Assembly: GCF_003732275.1 (NCBI RefSeq)
Contig: NZ_MOBM01000019.1
Location: forward strand, 62,001-126,000
Length of the DNA: 64,000 nucleotides
Direction: 5' to 3'
Source: Pseudomonas frederiksbergensis
GTDB lineage: Bacteria; Pseudomonadota; Gammaproteobacteria; Pseudomonadales; Pseudomonadaceae
The position numbers and the translations under genes are program-made. Positions 9,793 to 21,200 of the stretch are shown one piece after another (position 1 is the first letter of the stretch; every line of letters begins with the position of its first letter). The notes beneath the pieces are model-generated. The model saw nothing but the letters and a program-made list of their open reading frames with translations. It did not search any database and had not been told where the DNA came from.

Positions 9793-11151
9793 ATGACTGC
9801 GAAGTTGGAAAAAGTTCTGATCGCCAACCGCGGTGAGATCGCCCTGCGGATTCTGCGTGCCTGCAAAGAGATGGGCATCAAGACTGTCGCCGTTTACTCC
9901 AAGGCCGACAAAGAGCTGATGCACCTGGGCCTGGCAGACGAATCCGTCTGCATCGGTCCGGCATCGGCCGCGCACTCTTACCTGCACATTCCGGCCATCA
10001 TCGCCGCGGCTGAAGTGACCGGCGCTACCGCCATTCACCCAGGCTACGGTTTCCTTGCGGAAAACGCCGACTTTGCCGAACAGGTCGAGAACTCCGGCTT
10101 CGCGTTCATTGGCCCGAAAGCCGAAACCATTCGCCTGATGGGCGACAAGGTATCGGCCAAGCACGCCATGATCGCTGCTGGTGTTCCAACCGTTCCGGGT
10201 TCCGACGGCCCACTGCCTGAAGACGAAGAAACCGCTCTGCGCATCGGTCGCGAAGTCGGTTATCCGGTGATCATCAAAGCCGCTGGCGGCGGTGGTGGTC
10301 GCGGCATGCGCGTAGTTCACAAGGAAGAAGACCTGATCTCTTCGGCGAAACTGACCCGCTCCGAAGCGGGCGCAGCGTTCGGCAACCCGATGGTCTATCT
10401 GGAAAAATTCCTGACCAACCCACGTCACGTGGAAGTTCAGGTGCTTTCCGATGGCCAGGGTCACGCGATCCATTTGGGCGACCGCGATTGCTCGCTGCAA
10501 CGTCGTCACCAGAAGGTTCTCGAAGAAGCGCCGGCACCGGGCATCGACGAGAACGCGCGCGAGGAAGTCCTCGCACGCTGTGTCAGGGCCTGTATCGACA
10601 TTGGCTATCGTGGCGCTGGCACCTTCGAGTTCCTGTACGAAAACGGCCACTTCTACTTCATCGAGATGAATACTCGTGTCCAGGTAGAGCACCCGGTTTC
10701 GGAAATGGTCACCGGCATCGACATCGTCAAGGAGATGCTCAGCATCGCCGCTGGCAATAAGTTGTCGTACACCCAGGATGACGTCGTTATCCGCGGTCAC
10801 GCGCTGGAATGCCGGATCAACGCCGAAGACCCGAAAACCTTCATGCCTAGCCCAGGCACGGTCAAGCATTTCCACGCTCCGGGCGGCAACGGCGTTCGCG
10901 TCGATTCGCACCTGTACAGTGGCTATGCCGTTCCGCCGAACTACGATTCGTTGATCGGCAAGCTGATCACCTACGGCGCAACCCGTGACGAAGCCATGGC
11001 GCGCATGCGCAATGCGCTGGACGAAATCGTTGTCGACGGGATCAAGACCAACATCCCGCTACACCGCGATCTGGTCCGTGATGCTGGCTTCTGCGAAGGC
11101 GGAGTCAACATCCACTACCTGGAACACAAGCTGGCTGGCGAAAAGCATTAA
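9793..11151 (+). CDS. accC: Biotin carboxylase of acetyl-CoA carboxylase
   Basis: 452 residues from the ATG at 9793 ([20 protein letters not shown]). It has the N-terminal pre-ATP-grasp fold, the glycine-rich ATP loop [14 protein letters not shown], and the substrate region [16 protein letters not shown] containing the catalytic ERV/Q-type residues. It carboxylates biotin on AccB with ATP and bicarbonate. Its length is normal. A hairpin with a T-rich tail follows at 11168. Confidence 0.97.
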   Translation: MTAKLEKVLIANRGEIALRILRACKEMGIKTVAVYSKADKELMHLGLADESVCIGPASAAHSYLHIPAIIAAAEVTGATAIHPGYGFLAENADFAEQVENSGFAFIGPKAETIRLMGDKVSAKHAMIAAGVPTVPGSDGPLPEDEETALRIGREVGYPVIIKAAGGGGGRGMRVVHKEEDLISSAKLTRSEAGAAFGNPMVYLEKFLTNPRHVEVQVLSDGQGHAIHLGDRDCSLQRRHQKVLEEAPAPGIDENAREEVLARCVRACIDIGYRGAGTFEFLYENGHFYFIEMNTRVQVEHPVSEMVTGIDIVKEMLSIAAGNKLSYTQDDVVIRGHALECRINAEDPKTFMPSPGTVKHFHAPGGNGVRVDSHLYSGYAVPPNYDSLIGKLITYGATRDEAMARMRNALDEIVVDGIKTNIPLHRDLVRDAGFCEGGVNIHYLEHKLAGEKH

Positions 11152-11167
11152 GCAGTGATCCATACCA

Positions 11168-11198
11168 ACAAAGCCGCTTTCGAGCGGCTTTGTTGTTT
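11168..11198 (+). terminator. Rho-independent terminator after accC
   Basis: ACAAAGCCGCT - TTCG - AGCGGCTTTGT forms an 11-bp stem with a TTCG loop, followed by TGTTTCT. It lies 17 bases after the accC stop and should end the accBC transcript. Confidence 0.85.
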
Positions 11199-11223
11199 CT
11201 GGAGATTGGCTGCACGCAAAACC

Positions 11224-11361
11224 CTTGTGGCGAGGGAGCTTGCTCCCGCTCGGTTGCGCAGCGACCGCAAGACCATTCAACTGCGCGGTATCAGACAGAT
11301 CCGGTTCGGCCATTTTGGGACCGCTTCGCGCTCCAGCGGGAGCAAGCTCCCTCGCCACAAG
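11224..11361. repeat. Long inverted repeat (GTGGCGAGGGAGCTTGCTCCC type)
   Basis: CTTGTGGCGAGGGAGCTTGC at 11224 is matched by the complementary GCAAGCTCCCTCGCCACAAG ending at 11361, with about 95 bases between. A second element of this family lies before ureC at 50186. The rest of the accC-prmA gap (11152-11479) shows only the terminator and the prmA upstream region. Confidence 0.88.
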
Positions 11362-11479
11362 TTATTCGTCCAATTCCGAACTCAGCCTACCCGGTCGTCT
11401 TCTGCCTCGCGCTCGCGTAAACTTGCGCGCTTCTCGCAGCCCGCTAGGCTGCAATCTATATTTTTCAAAGGTGCCCGCC

Positions 11480-12358
11480 ATGCCTTGGCTGCAAGTCCGT
11501 CTCGCCATCAGCCCAGAACAAGCCGAAACCTACGAAGACGCGTTCCTTGAAGTGGGCGCCGTGTCGGTGACTTTCATGGACGCCGAAGATCAGCCGATCT
11601 TCGAACCGGAACTCAACACCACCCCGCTGTGGTCGCACACTCACCTGCTGGCCTTGTTCGAAGGTGGCACCGAAGCCGCCAGCGTACTGGCCCACCTTGA
11701 GTTGCTGACCGGCAGCCCGCTGCCCGAGCATCACAGCGAAGTGATCGAAGACCAGGATTGGGAGCGCAGCTGGATGGACGGTTTCCAGCCGATGCGCTTC
11801 GGTCAGCGCCTGTGGATCGTCCCGAGCTGGCACGCCGCGCCTGAGCCGGACGCGGTGAACCTGCTGCTGGACCCAGGCCTGGCGTTCGGCACCGGCACTC
11901 ATCCGACCACCGCACTGTGCCTGGAATGGCTCGACAGTCAGGACCTGAAAGATTGCAACGTGCTCGACTTCGGTTGCGGCTCGGGGATTCTGGCGATTGC
12001 CGCGCTGTTGCTGGGCGCCAAGCAAGCCGTCGGCACCGACATCGACGTGCAGGCGCTGGAAGCCTCCCGCGACAATGCCGGGCGCAACAACATTGCCGAC
12101 GAACTCTTCCCGCTGTATCTGCCGCAGGACCTGCCACAGGTTCAGGCCGACGTGCTGGTGGCCAACATTCTTGCCGGCCCGCTGGTTTCGCTGGCGCCGC
12201 AACTGTCCAGCCTGGTCAAGCCGGGCGGTCGCCTGGCGCTGTCGGGCATCCTCGCCGAACAAGGTGAAGAAGTCGCCGCAGCCTACGCTCAGGACTTCGA
12301 TCTGGACCCGATTGCCAATCGCGACGGCTGGGTACGCATTACTGGCCGTCGGCGCTAG
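11480..12358 (+). CDS. prmA: Ribosomal protein L11 methyltransferase
   Basis: 292 residues from the ATG at 11480 ([16 protein letters not shown]); readings that begin further upstream pass through the repeat. The N-terminal half is the L11-recognition domain. The class I SAM-dependent methyltransferase fold has motif [16 protein letters not shown] followed by GTDIDVQAL, and [10 protein letters not shown] just before it. It trimethylates lysines and the N-terminus of ribosomal protein L11. Length is standard. Confidence 0.96.
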   Translation: MPWLQVRLAISPEQAETYEDAFLEVGAVSVTFMDAEDQPIFEPELNTTPLWSHTHLLALFEGGTEAASVLAHLELLTGSPLPEHHSEVIEDQDWERSWMDGFQPMRFGQRLWIVPSWHAAPEPDAVNLLLDPGLAFGTGTHPTTALCLEWLDSQDLKDCNVLDFGCGSGILAIAALLLGAKQAVGTDIDVQALEASRDNAGRNNIADELFPLYLPQDLPQVQADVLVANILAGPLVSLAPQLSSLVKPGGRLALSGILAEQGEEVAAAYAQDFDLDPIANRDGWVRITGRRR

Positions 12359-12388
12359 AATGAGCGCCTGCATAAACCGGATTGCCGC

Positions 12389-13609
12389 ATGACCGACAGC
12401 TTCGTCACCCAGTGCCCGCATTGCCAAACCAGCTTCCGCGTCAGCCATGCTCAATTGAGCGTGGCCCGTGGAGTGGTTCGTTGCGGCTCGTGCTTGCAGG
12501 TGTTCAACGCCGCCAAGCAATTACTCGAGCAGCGGGCCGGCAAGGAGACGGTCAAACCGGTTGCACCGCCCCCCGTCGAACCGACCGTGCAGCGAGCCAT
12601 CAGCCAAAAGCAATGGACCGCTGCAGAAATGGATCTGGACAGCCTGGATCTGGACGAAGAGCTCGCCCGGCTTGAACAGCGGGAAATCCAGCCAACAACG
12701 GAATTCACTCGGCCCCGCGAAGACAGCCTCAGCGCTCGCCGCGATACCACCGAGCACGATCAGGAGCCCTGGTCCGACAGCCTCTTCAGTGAATCGGCCG
12801 CCGATCGCGCACAAACCGTCGAAACACCCACGCCAGAACCGACGATCGAGCCGAGCAAACATTCGCGCACCGAGCCTTCGCTGTCGCTGGAACCCGCGGA
12901 TCTGGACGACGAGCCCGAGATACAACATCTGCGCCTGCACGACCCGCTCGACGCCCCGATCCCCTTTGGAAGCCTGTCGGCGACCACTGATGAGACCGAC
13001 GACGACCTGCCCTCGGTCGAGCCCCTGCGCAAGCGACGCGAACGCAGCGGACCGGCCCTGCGCGCGGAAGTGCTGGAGGACCTGAGCGATGACCCGTTGC
13101 AACTGGACTGGCAAAAACGTCGTTCCCCCTGGGGCCGGCGCTTTTTCTGGCTGCTGCTGATCCTGCTCGGCGCCGCCGGCCTCGCTGGGCAATACGTCGC
13201 CTACCACTTCGACGAACTGGCACGCCAGGACCAGTACCGTCCGTGGTTCCAGCAACTTTGTCCGCAGATCGGCTGCACCGTGCCGTCCAAAGTCGACATC
13301 GCGAAAGTCAAAAGCAGCAATCTGGTAGTCCGCAGCCACCCGGACTTCAACGGCGCCCTGGTGGTCGATGCCATCATTTACAATCGCGCGCCCTTCTCCC
13401 AGCCCTTCCCGTTGCTGGAACTGCGCTTTGCCGACCTCAACGGTCACCTGATCGCCAGCCGTCGCTTCAAGCCCGGCGAGTACCTCAGCGGCGACCTCGA
13501 AGGCCTCGCGGAAATGCCGCCACAAACGCCAATCCACATCGCGCTGGACATTCTCGATCCAGGCCCCAAAGCGGTGAACTACAGCCTGAGCTTCCATTCC
13601 CCCGAGTGA
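12389..13609 (+). CDS. DUF3426 membrane protein with zinc-ribbon N-terminus
   Basis: 406 residues. Residues 9-40 form the MJ0042-type zinc finger with two CxxC pairs (CPHC, CGSC). A long acidic, low-complexity middle (about 50-235) precedes one membrane helix at about 252-272 (FFWLLLILLGAAGLAGQYVA) and a C-terminal DUF3426 domain that would be periplasmic. Function is unknown; it sits between prmA and dusB as in other pseudomonads, 30 bases after prmA. Confidence 0.87.
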   Translation: MTDSFVTQCPHCQTSFRVSHAQLSVARGVVRCGSCLQVFNAAKQLLEQRAGKETVKPVAPPPVEPTVQRAISQKQWTAAEMDLDSLDLDEELARLEQREIQPTTEFTRPREDSLSARRDTTEHDQEPWSDSLFSESAADRAQTVETPTPEPTIEPSKHSRTEPSLSLEPADLDDEPEIQHLRLHDPLDAPIPFGSLSATTDETDDDLPSVEPLRKRRERSGPALRAEVLEDLSDDPLQLDWQKRRSPWGRRFFWLLLILLGAAGLAGQYVAYHFDELARQDQYRPWFQQLCPQIGCTVPSKVDIAKVKSSNLVVRSHPDFNGALVVDAIIYNRAPFSQPFPLLELRFADLNGHLIASRRFKPGEYLSGDLEGLAEMPPQTPIHIALDILDPGPKAVNYSLSFHSPE

Positions 13610-13794
13610 AACGCTCGAGTGTTACAGGCTTGACGGCAGTTTTCTGACTTTGACCGTTCCAACCAAACCGCTGGCGATAACGAATTAACTGTTCAGATTT
13701 TATCCAATTCAGCCTTTATCCAGTCATCGAGAGCGGGTATCATGCCAACCCTTTTTCGAACTCTCATGATCCGGCCCCACAACAGGGAAGTCCT

Positions 13795-14805
13795 ATGTCG
13801 GCGGTACGCATCGGTCCATATACATTGCACAACGGCTTGATTCTCGCCCCCATGGCGGGTGTCACCGACCAGCCCTTTCGTCAGCTGTGCAAGCGACTGG
13901 GCGCGGGCCTTGTAGTCTCGGAAATGGTCACCAGCGACATGAGCTTGTGGAACACCCGCAAATCGCGGATGCGCATGATCCACGAAGGTGATCCCGAGCC
14001 CCGCTCGGTACAGATCGCTGGCGGAGATGCGCAGATGCTGGCGGATGCAGCCCGGGCCAACGTCGAACTGGGCGCACAGATTATTGATATCAACATGGGC
14101 TGTCCGGCGAAGAAGGTCTGCAACAAGGCCGCCGGCTCCGCCCTGTTGAGAGATGAAGCATTGGTGACCGAGATCCTGCAGGCCGTGGTGGCCGCGGTCG
14201 ATGTACCGGTCACCCTGAAGATCCGCACCGGCTGGGACCGGGCGAACAAGAACGGCCTGACGGTGGCGAAGATCGCCGAACAGGCAGGTATTACGGCGTT
14301 GGCGGTACATGGCCGCACCCGTGCCGATCTGTATACCGGTGAAGCGGAGTACGACACCATTGCCGCGATCAAGCAGGCAGTGTCGATTCCGGTCTTCGCC
14401 AATGGCGATATCGATTCGCCCGAGAAAGCCCGGTACGTGCTCGACGCGACCGGTGCCGATGGCCTGTTGGTGGGTCGGGCTGCTCAGGGGCAGCCATGGA
14501 TTTTTCGTGAAATCGACCATTATCTGCGTACCGGCGAAAAACTCCCGGCACCGGAGCTGATCGAGGTGGAACGTATTCTGCTTGAGCATCTGGCCGCGCT
14601 GCATGCCTTCTATGGCGACGTCATGGGCGTGCGCATAGCTCGCAAGCATGTGGGCTGGTATCTCGCAACCTTGCCGGGCGCCAGGGAGTTCCGCGCCCAC
14701 TTCAATCGTTTGGAAGATACGGAAGCACAATGCGCCTACGTTCGGGCCTTCTTCGCCGAACGCTACAAGAGCCTGACAGGGGACGGAGAAGGGGTGGCTG
14801 CATGA
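13795..14805 (+). CDS. dusB: tRNA-dihydrouridine synthase B
   Basis: 336 residues. An FMN-binding TIM barrel with [14 protein letters not shown] at the N-terminus, the catalytic cysteine in [18 protein letters not shown], and [14 protein letters not shown]. It reduces specific uridines of the tRNA D-loop. The stop overlaps the fis start (ATGA), the classic dusB-fis operon. The upstream gap 13610-13794 should hold the growth-rate-controlled promoter of this operon; I did not find an unambiguous -10/-35 pair. Confidence 0.96.
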   Translation: MSAVRIGPYTLHNGLILAPMAGVTDQPFRQLCKRLGAGLVVSEMVTSDMSLWNTRKSRMRMIHEGDPEPRSVQIAGGDAQMLADAARANVELGAQIIDINMGCPAKKVCNKAAGSALLRDEALVTEILQAVVAAVDVPVTLKIRTGWDRANKNGLTVAKIAEQAGITALAVHGRTRADLYTGEAEYDTIAAIKQAVSIPVFANGDIDSPEKARYVLDATGADGLLVGRAAQGQPWIFREIDHYLRTGEKLPAPELIEVERILLEHLAALHAFYGDVMGVRIARKHVGWYLATLPGAREFRAHFNRLEDTEAQCAYVRAFFAERYKSLTGDGEGVAA

Positions 14806-15122
14806 CGATGATGACCGAGACTTTAGTGAGTGGAACAACACCCGTGAGCGACAACGTGAATTTGAAACAGCACCTCAATACGCCGAGCGAAGAAGGTCAG
14901 ACCCTTCGCGGGAGTGTCGAGAAGGCGCTGCACAATTATTTCGCCCACCTTGAGGGCGCTGCCGTCACGGATGTGTACAACCTGGTGCTTTCCGAAGTCG
15001 AGGCTCCCCTGCTCGAATGCGTGATGAACTACGTCAAGGGCAACCAGACCAAGGCCAGTGAGCTGCTCGGGCTGAACCGGGGCACCCTGCGCAAGAAACT
15101 CAAGCAGTACGATTTGCTGTAA
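14802..15122 (+). CDS. fis: DNA-binding nucleoid protein Fis
   Basis: 106 residues from the ATG at 14802, which overlaps the dusB stop. The C-terminal helix-turn-helix reads [20 protein letters not shown], almost invariant among Fis proteins. The N-terminal half supplies the dimerisation helices. Fis bends DNA and adjusts rRNA and many other promoters in fast growth. The ATGA overlap implies translational coupling to dusB. Confidence 0.97.
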   Translation: MTMMTETLVSGTTPVSDNVNLKQHLNTPSEEGQTLRGSVEKALHNYFAHLEGAAVTDVYNLVLSEVEAPLLECVMNYVKGNQTKASELLGLNRGTLRKKLKQYDLL

Positions 15123-15140
15123 GCATTCAATCAAACCAGA

Positions 15141-15174
15141 AAGGCGCCCGCGTAAAACCGGTCGCCTTTTTTGC
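15141..15174 (+). terminator. Terminator after fis
   Basis: AAAGGCG at 15141 pairs with CGCCTTT at 15164, followed by a T-run (TTTTTTGC), 18 bases after the fis stop. Confidence 0.8.
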
Positions 15175-15203
15175 TGACTCCTTTGCTTTTGATGGAAATT
15201 GAA

Positions 15204-16811
15204 ATGACCGACCAGACTACCCGCCTGCCGATCCGCCGCGCTTTGATCAGCGTTTCCGACAAGACCGGGATCCTTGAATTCGCCAAGGAACTTGAAGCCC
15301 TGGGCGTCGAGATCCTCTCCACCGGCGGTACGTTCAAGCTGCTGCGCGACAACGGCGTTGCCGCAGTGGAAGTCGCGGACTACACCGGTTTCGCAGAAAT
15401 GATGGACGGTCGGGTGAAAACCCTGCACCCGAAAATTCACGGCGGGATCCTCGGTCGCCGCGGTATCGACGACGCCATCATGAACGAGCACGGCATCAAG
15501 CCGATCGATCTGGTAGCGGTCAACCTGTACCCGTTCGAAGCCACCATCAACAAGCCAGGCTGCGACCTGCCGACCGCCATCGAAAACATCGACATCGGCG
15601 GCCCGACCATGGTCCGTTCGGCAGCGAAGAACCACAAAGATGTGGCCATCGTGGTGAACGCCAGCGATTACACCAACGTCCTGGAAAGCCTCAAGGCCGG
15701 CGGCCTGACCTATGCTCAGCGTTTCGATCTGATGCTCAAGGCCTTCGAACACACCGCCGCCTATGATGGCATGATCGCCAACTACATGGGCACCGTGAAC
15801 CAGGCGGCTGAAACCCTCAGCACCGAAGGTCGCAGTGAATTCCCGCGCACTTTCAACAGCCAGTTCATCAAGGCTCAGGAAATGCGCTACGGCGAGAACC
15901 CGCACCAGAGCGCGGCGTTCTATGTCGAAGCCAAGCCTGCCGAAGTCGGCATCGCCACCGCGACCCAATTGCAAGGCAAAGAGCTGTCGTTCAACAACGT
16001 GGCCGACACCGACGCCGCGCTGGAATGCGTGAAGAGCTTCGTCAAGCCGGCCTGCGTGATCGTCAAGCATGCCAACCCGTGCGGCGTGGCCGTGAGCCCG
16101 GACGCTGAAGGCGGCATCCGTCAGGCCTACGAACTGGCCTACGCCACCGACACCGAATCGGCGTTTGGCGGCATCATCGCGTTCAACCGCGAACTGGATG
16201 CTGAAACTGCCAAGGCCATCGTCGAGCGTCAGTTCGTCGAAGTGATCATCGCCCCGTCCGTCAGTGAAGAAGCTCGCGCTATCGTCGCTGCAAAAGCCAA
16301 CGTACGCCTGCTGGCCTGCGGCGAGTGGTCGGCTGATCGCGCTCCGGCCTGGGACTACAAACGCGTCAATGGCGGTTTGCTGGTGCAGAGCCGCGACATC
16401 GGCATGATTGGCAGCGAAGACCTGAAAGTCGTGACCAAGCGCGCCCCGACCGAACAGGAAATCAACGACCTGATCTTCGCCTGGAAAGTCGCCAAGTACG
16501 TGAAGTCCAACGCTATCGTCTACGCCAAGAACCGTCAGACCATCGGTGTCGGCGCCGGCCAGATGAGCCGCGTGAACTCGGCGCGTATCGCTGCGATCAA
16601 GGCTGAACATGCCGGTTTGCAAGTAGCCGGTTCGGTAATGGCATCGGATGCGTTCTTCCCGTTCCGCGACGGTCTGGACAACGCAGCCAAGGTCGGCATC
16701 ACTGCGGTGATCCAGCCAGGTGGCTCGATGCGTGATGCTGAAGTGATTGCTGCAGCCGACGAAGCTGGCATCGCCATGGTGTTCACCGGCATGCGCCACT
16801 TCCGTCACTGA
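15204..16811 (+). CDS. purH: Bifunctional AICAR transformylase / IMP cyclohydrolase
   Basis: 535 residues from the ATG at 15204 ([20 protein letters not shown]); upstream in-frame ATGs lack a site. The N-terminal cyclohydrolase domain (about 1-200) contains [16 protein letters not shown]. The C-terminal transformylase has [11 protein letters not shown] and the final [10 protein letters not shown] region. It catalyses the last two steps of IMP synthesis. purD follows after a REP pair, so purHD are probably co-transcribed. Confidence 0.97.
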   Translation: MTDQTTRLPIRRALISVSDKTGILEFAKELEALGVEILSTGGTFKLLRDNGVAAVEVADYTGFAEMMDGRVKTLHPKIHGGILGRRGIDDAIMNEHGIKPIDLVAVNLYPFEATINKPGCDLPTAIENIDIGGPTMVRSAAKNHKDVAIVVNASDYTNVLESLKAGGLTYAQRFDLMLKAFEHTAAYDGMIANYMGTVNQAAETLSTEGRSEFPRTFNSQFIKAQEMRYGENPHQSAAFYVEAKPAEVGIATATQLQGKELSFNNVADTDAALECVKSFVKPACVIVKHANPCGVAVSPDAEGGIRQAYELAYATDTESAFGGIIAFNRELDAETAKAIVERQFVEVIIAPSVSEEARAIVAAKANVRLLACGEWSADRAPAWDYKRVNGGLLVQSRDIGMIGSEDLKVVTKRAPTEQEINDLIFAWKVAKYVKSNAIVYAKNRQTIGVGAGQMSRVNSARIAAIKAEHAGLQVAGSVMASDAFFPFRDGLDNAAKVGITAVIQPGGSMRDAEVIAAADEAGIAMVFTGMRHFRH

Positions 16812-16824
16812 TACGACGATCGAA

Positions 16825-16913
16825 TGTGGGAGCGGGCTTGCTCGCGAAGACGGCGGCACATCCAGCATTGATGTGACTGACAGACCGCTTTCGCGAGCAA
16901 GCCCGCTCCCACA
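16825..16913. repeat. REPIN-like inverted repeat between purH and purD
   Basis: TGTGGGAGCGGGCTTGCTCG at 16825 is matched by the complementary CGAGCAAGCCCGCTCCCACA ending at 16913. This is the GGGCTTGCTCGCGAA variant of the main REP family. Confidence 0.92.
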
Positions 16914-16963
16914 CAAAGCACCATCGGTGCTATCCAGAATTAGCGTCATCCGAGGTTTTTGAA

Positions 16964-18259
16964 ATGAATGTTTTGATCATTGGCAGCGGTGGCCGTGAAC
17001 ACGCCCTGGCCTGGAAAGTGGCTCAGGATCCGCGCGTGCAGAAAGTTTTCGTTGCCCCGGGCAACGCCGGCACCGCCATTGAAGCCAAGTGCGAGAACGT
17101 CGCTATCGACGTGCTGGCGCTTGAGCAACTGGCTGATTTTGCCGAGAAGAACGTTTCTCTGACCATCGTCGGCCCGGAAGTGCCGCTGGTCGCCGGTGTC
17201 GTCGATCTGTTCCGCTCCCGTGGCCTGGATTGCTTCGGCCCGACCGCTGGTGCTGCGCAACTGGAAGGTTCGAAAGCCTTCACCAAAGACTTCCTGGCTC
17301 GCCACAAGATCCCGACTGCTGACTATCAGAACTTCACCGAGATCGAGCCGGCCCTGGCTTATCTGCGTGAAAAAGGCGCACCGATCGTGATCAAGGCCGA
17401 TGGCCTGGCCGCCGGTAAAGGCGTGATCGTGGCCATGACCCTCGGCGAAGCCGAAGACGCGGTGCGCGACATGCTCGCCGGCAATGCGTTTGGCGACGCC
17501 GGTTCCCGCGTGGTGATCGAAGAATTCCTGGACGGCGAAGAAGCCAGCTTCATCGTCATGGTCGATGGCAAGAACGTGCTGCCGATGGCTACCAGCCAGG
17601 ACCACAAACGCGTCGGCGACGGCGATACCGGTCCGAACACCGGCGGCATGGGCGCTTACTCTCCGGCCCCGGTCGTCACGGCCGAAGTCCACCAGCGGGT
17701 CATGGACCTGGTGATCTGGCCGACCGTACGTGGCATGGCCGAGGAAGGCAACGTTTACACCGGTTTCCTCTATGCCGGCCTGATGATCGACAAGGCTGGT
17801 AACCCAAAAGTTATCGAGTTCAACTGCCGTTTCGGCGATCCTGAGACCCAACCGGTAATGCTGCGCTTGCAGTCGAGCCTGGTATTGCTGGTCGAGGCGG
17901 CCCTGGCGCAAGCGCTGGACAAGGTCGAAGCGCAATGGGATCCACGTCCAAGCGTCGGCATCGTATTGGCCGCTGGCGGTTATCCAGGTGACTACGCCAA
18001 AGGCGTCGCCATCAATGGCCTGGATGCAGCCGCCGCACTGGAAGGCAAAGTCTTCCATGCCGGTACTGCGCTCAAGGACGGTCAGGTGGTCACCGCCGGT
18101 GGTCGGGTGCTGTGTGCAACCGCCATGGGAACCAGCGTCGATGCAGCCCAGCAGCAGGCTTACAAACTGGCGGCTAAAATCGACTGGGAAGGCTGCTTCT
18201 ACCGCAAGGACATTGGCTACCGCGCCATTGCCCGCGAGCGTGGCGAAAATCAGGAATAA
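16964..18259 (+). CDS. purD: Phosphoribosylamine-glycine ligase
   Basis: 431 residues: N-terminal LIIGSGGREHALAWK, central ATP-grasp with IVIKADGLAAGKGVIVA, and HKRVGDGDTGPNTGGMGAYS in the catalytic core. It forms glycinamide ribonucleotide, the second step of purine synthesis. It lies downstream of purH, as is usual in gammaproteobacteria. Confidence 0.97.
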   Translation: MNVLIIGSGGREHALAWKVAQDPRVQKVFVAPGNAGTAIEAKCENVAIDVLALEQLADFAEKNVSLTIVGPEVPLVAGVVDLFRSRGLDCFGPTAGAAQLEGSKAFTKDFLARHKIPTADYQNFTEIEPALAYLREKGAPIVIKADGLAAGKGVIVAMTLGEAEDAVRDMLAGNAFGDAGSRVVIEEFLDGEEASFIVMVDGKNVLPMATSQDHKRVGDGDTGPNTGGMGAYSPAPVVTAEVHQRVMDLVIWPTVRGMAEEGNVYTGFLYAGLMIDKAGNPKVIEFNCRFGDPETQPVMLRLQSSLVLLVEAALAQALDKVEAQWDPRPSVGIVLAAGGYPGDYAKGVAINGLDAAAALEGKVFHAGTALKDGQVVTAGGRVLCATAMGTSVDAAQQQAYKLAAKIDWEGCFYRKDIGYRAIARERGENQE

Positions 18260-18274
18260 GCCATCCATTAGGCC

Positions 18275-18300
18275 AGGCAAGGGCTTGCGGTCCTTGCCTG
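18275..18300 (+). terminator. Stem-loop after purD
   Basis: CAGGCAAGG at 18275-18283 pairs with CCTTGCCTG at 18292-18300. There is no strong T-run after it, so it is either a weak terminator or a 3' stabilising hairpin ahead of retS. Confidence 0.6.
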
Positions 18301-18358
18301 ACTATTCCGGCGCCGCGCATAGTTATACTCTGGCATCAACCTATGAAGGGATTTCGCC

Positions 18359-21136
18359 GTGCGCTGGCTCAGGATTGCCATAGGCTTCACCGTCACTCTG
18401 CTGACCTTGCTCTGCATGCTCCCGGCCCAAGCCGCGCAAGGCAGTGGCTGGGCGGTATTGCTCGACGAACAGGGCGACCTGCAGCTGAGCGACATCCGCT
18501 CCAGCCGCTACACCAATCAATTCAGCCCCGTCGAACTCGACCGCCTCACTGCGGCCGCGCCCGAAGGTGCGCTATGGCTGCGTTTCAGGCTCGCACCCGG
18601 CAAGCACGAACAGTTGCTGCGAGTGTTCGCACCAGACCTGTCGCACCTCAATCTGTATGTGCTCGACGGCGACCAGCTGATCGATCAATTGAATACCGGT
18701 ATCGGGCAGCTCCAGGCTAAGCGCCCCCTCCCCAGCAGCGACTTCATGTTGCCGCTATCACAAAGCGACAAAACCCTCGACGTCTACCTGCGGCTGGTTT
18801 CCGAACACCAGTTTCGGCCCTACATCACCCTGCAATCGGCGGTCATGACCGCGGCCACTCAGTACCAGACGCTGATCTACGGCTTGCTTTTTGGCTGCCT
18901 CGGGATGCTGATCCTGCATAACCTGACCCGTTACATCTACACCCGCTCGCGCAGCAGCCTCTGGCTGGCAGCATGCGAAGGGCTGCTGATGCTCAGCCTG
19001 GTGTTGCTACTGAACCTGGCCCGGCCATGGTTGCCGAACTGGTCCGCCGTGCAGACACCCGGTGCCTACCTCGCCTTGCTGATGACCGCGCCTTGCGGTT
19101 TGATGTTCGCCTACCGTTTCTTCGCCCCGCTCGGCCCGCACCCGCTGAACAAACTGCTGCTGGGGGACATCCTGTTCATCATGGCCTGCGGCCTGCTGTT
19201 GCTGTTCGTCAACACATTGCCACTGAACCTGATCACGTATGGGCTGGTTGCTCTGGCCGGTCTGAGCATGTTGTTCGTCAGTGCCCATCACTGGCAAAAA
19301 GGTTATCGCCCGGCGCGCCTGTTCGTGGCGGCCATGGTGGTATTCAACCTCGGCACATTGATTATCCTGCCGGCACTGCAGGGGCTGACCCTTGTCGCTC
19401 CGCAAGGCCTGATCATCATTTTGCTGGTGTTTATCTGTATCAGTGGCCTGTTGATGAGTATTGCCCTGGGCGAGCGACAGCGCAGCATCACCGAAGACCG
19501 TTTCAGCGTCAGTCGCGATCTGGCCGCCAGCAACGCAGAGATCAACGCCAAAGCCGAATTTCTGGCGAAGATCAGCCACGAAATCCGCACCCCGATGAAT
19601 GGCGTGCTGGGCATGACCGAACTACTGCTGGGCACACCGCTGTCGGTCAAGCAACGCGACTATGTGCAGACCATCCATAGCGCCGGCAACGAACTGCTGA
19701 CACTCATCAATGAAATTCTCGACATTTCCAAACTCGAATCCGGGCAGATCGAACTCGACGACGTGCAGTTCGACCTCAACGCCCTGATCGAAGACTGCCT
19801 GAGCATCTTCCGCGCCAAGGCTGAACAGCAGAACGTCGAGCTGATCAGCTTTATCCAGCCGCAGGTACCCCGCGTCATCAGCGGAGATCCGACACGCCTG
19901 CGCCAGACCCTGCTGAGCCTGCTGGAGAACGCCCTGAAGAAAACCGACGAAGGCGAGATCCTGATCGTCGTTGCTCTGGATGAACGCAGCGCCAAACCTC
20001 GACTGCGCATCGCGGTGCAGGACAGCGGCCAGCCGATGGAGGCGGAAGAACGAGACGCGCTGATGCATGCAGAACTGCACAGCAAGCACTTCCTCTCGGC
20101 CACCAGCCTGGGGGGCAATCTAGGGTTGGTGATTGCCCGTCAGCTGATCCGTTTGATGCAGGGTGAATTCGGCATCAAGAGCGGTGCCAACCAGGGCAGC
20201 ACATTGTGGCTGACCCTGCCGCTGGATCCGGACCGTCTCGAACATCCGACCTCGGACCTGGACAGCCCGTTACAAGGCGCACGCGTTCTGGTCGTGGACG
20301 ACAACGACACCTGTCGCAAGGTGTTGGTGCAGCAGTGCAGCGCCTGGGGCCTGAATGTCAGCGCCGTGCCATCCGGCAAGGAGGCCCTGGCGTTGCTGCG
20401 CACCAAGGCCCACCTGCGCGATTACTTCGACGTGGTCCTGCTGGACCAGAACATGCCCGGCATGACCGGCATGCAACTGGCCGCCAAGATCAAGGAAGAC
20501 CCGAGCCTGAACCATGACATTCTGCTGATCATGCTCACCGGCATCAGCAATGCCCCGAGCAAGATCATCGCGCGTAATTCCGGGATCAAGCGCATTCTCG
20601 CCAAACCGGTGGCCGGCTATACACTCAAGACCACCCTGGCGGACGAGCTGAACCAGCGCAACAAAGGCTTGCCTGTCTCGCAGCAGCTGCCCACCGGCCC
20701 TACCCTTCCGGTCAAGGTGCCCAGCGATTTCCGCATCCTGGTGGCCGAAGACAACAGCATTTCGACCAAGGTCATACGCGGCATGCTGGGCAAGCTCAAC
20801 CTGCAACCGGACACCGCCAGCAATGGCGAAGAAGCCCTGATGGCGATGAAGGCCCAGCGCTACGACCTGGTGCTGATGGACTGTGAAATGCCGATCCTCG
20901 ACGGTTTCTCCGCCACCCAGCAACTGCGTGCCTGGGAAGTCGGCAACCAGCGGATTCGCACCCCCGTAGTGGCGTTGACCGCACACATCCTTGCCGAGCA
21001 CAAAGAACGCGCGCGCCAAGCCGGCATGGACGGGCACATGGCCAAACCAGTCGAGCTGTCGCAACTGCGCGACCTGATCGAGCATTGGGTTGCCCAGCGT
21101 GATCAACAGAACCGTGCAGCGGTTCAGACCTCCTGA
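18359..21136 (+). CDS. retS: Hybrid sensor RetS, antagonist of GacS
   Basis: 925 residues from a GTG at 18359 with AAGGGA 7 bases upstream. Order: signal peptide, periplasmic 7TMR-DISM extracellular domain (about 30-170), seven membrane helices (about 175-375), histidine kinase with H407 in [11 protein letters not shown], and two receivers with D696 (VVLLDQNMP) and D841 (LVLMDCEMP). The ATP-binding boxes are degenerate: DSGQPM replaces the usual DxGxG and GGNLGL replaces GTGLGL. This fits RetS, which works mainly by binding GacS and blocking Gac/Rsm signalling, so lowering rsmY/Z sRNA output. Position after purD matches PA4856. Confidence 0.94.
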   Translation: MRWLRIAIGFTVTLLTLLCMLPAQAAQGSGWAVLLDEQGDLQLSDIRSSRYTNQFSPVELDRLTAAAPEGALWLRFRLAPGKHEQLLRVFAPDLSHLNLYVLDGDQLIDQLNTGIGQLQAKRPLPSSDFMLPLSQSDKTLDVYLRLVSEHQFRPYITLQSAVMTAATQYQTLIYGLLFGCLGMLILHNLTRYIYTRSRSSLWLAACEGLLMLSLVLLLNLARPWLPNWSAVQTPGAYLALLMTAPCGLMFAYRFFAPLGPHPLNKLLLGDILFIMACGLLLLFVNTLPLNLITYGLVALAGLSMLFVSAHHWQKGYRPARLFVAAMVVFNLGTLIILPALQGLTLVAPQGLIIILLVFICISGLLMSIALGERQRSITEDRFSVSRDLAASNAEINAKAEFLAKISHEIRTPMNGVLGMTELLLGTPLSVKQRDYVQTIHSAGNELLTLINEILDISKLESGQIELDDVQFDLNALIEDCLSIFRAKAEQQNVELISFIQPQVPRVISGDPTRLRQTLLSLLENALKKTDEGEILIVVALDERSAKPRLRIAVQDSGQPMEAEERDALMHAELHSKHFLSATSLGGNLGLVIARQLIRLMQGEFGIKSGANQGSTLWLTLPLDPDRLEHPTSDLDSPLQGARVLVVDDNDTCRKVLVQQCSAWGLNVSAVPSGKEALALLRTKAHLRDYFDVVLLDQNMPGMTGMQLAAKIKEDPSLNHDILLIMLTGISNAPSKIIARNSGIKRILAKPVAGYTLKTTLADELNQRNKGLPVSQQLPTGPTLPVKVPSDFRILVAEDNSISTKVIRGMLGKLNLQPDTASNGEEALMAMKAQRYDLVLMDCEMPILDGFSATQQLRAWEVGNQRIRTPVVALTAHILAEHKERARQAGMDGHMAKPVELSQLRDLIEHWVAQRDQQNRAAVQTS

Positions 21137-21200
21137 GCCGACAGACTCCATAGCGCCTGATAGACTCCCCCTCGACTTCCCTCGCCAGTGAGCTTGCCCC

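Noticed and set aside
14823..16949. Open frame of 708 codons on the minus strand opposite purH
   Set aside because: It covers purH and the flanking REP entirely in antisense; composition is that of a shadow frame and no domain is recognisable.
16946..18280. Open frame of 444 codons on the minus strand opposite purD
   Set aside because: purD is unambiguous on the plus strand; the antisense frame has no motif.
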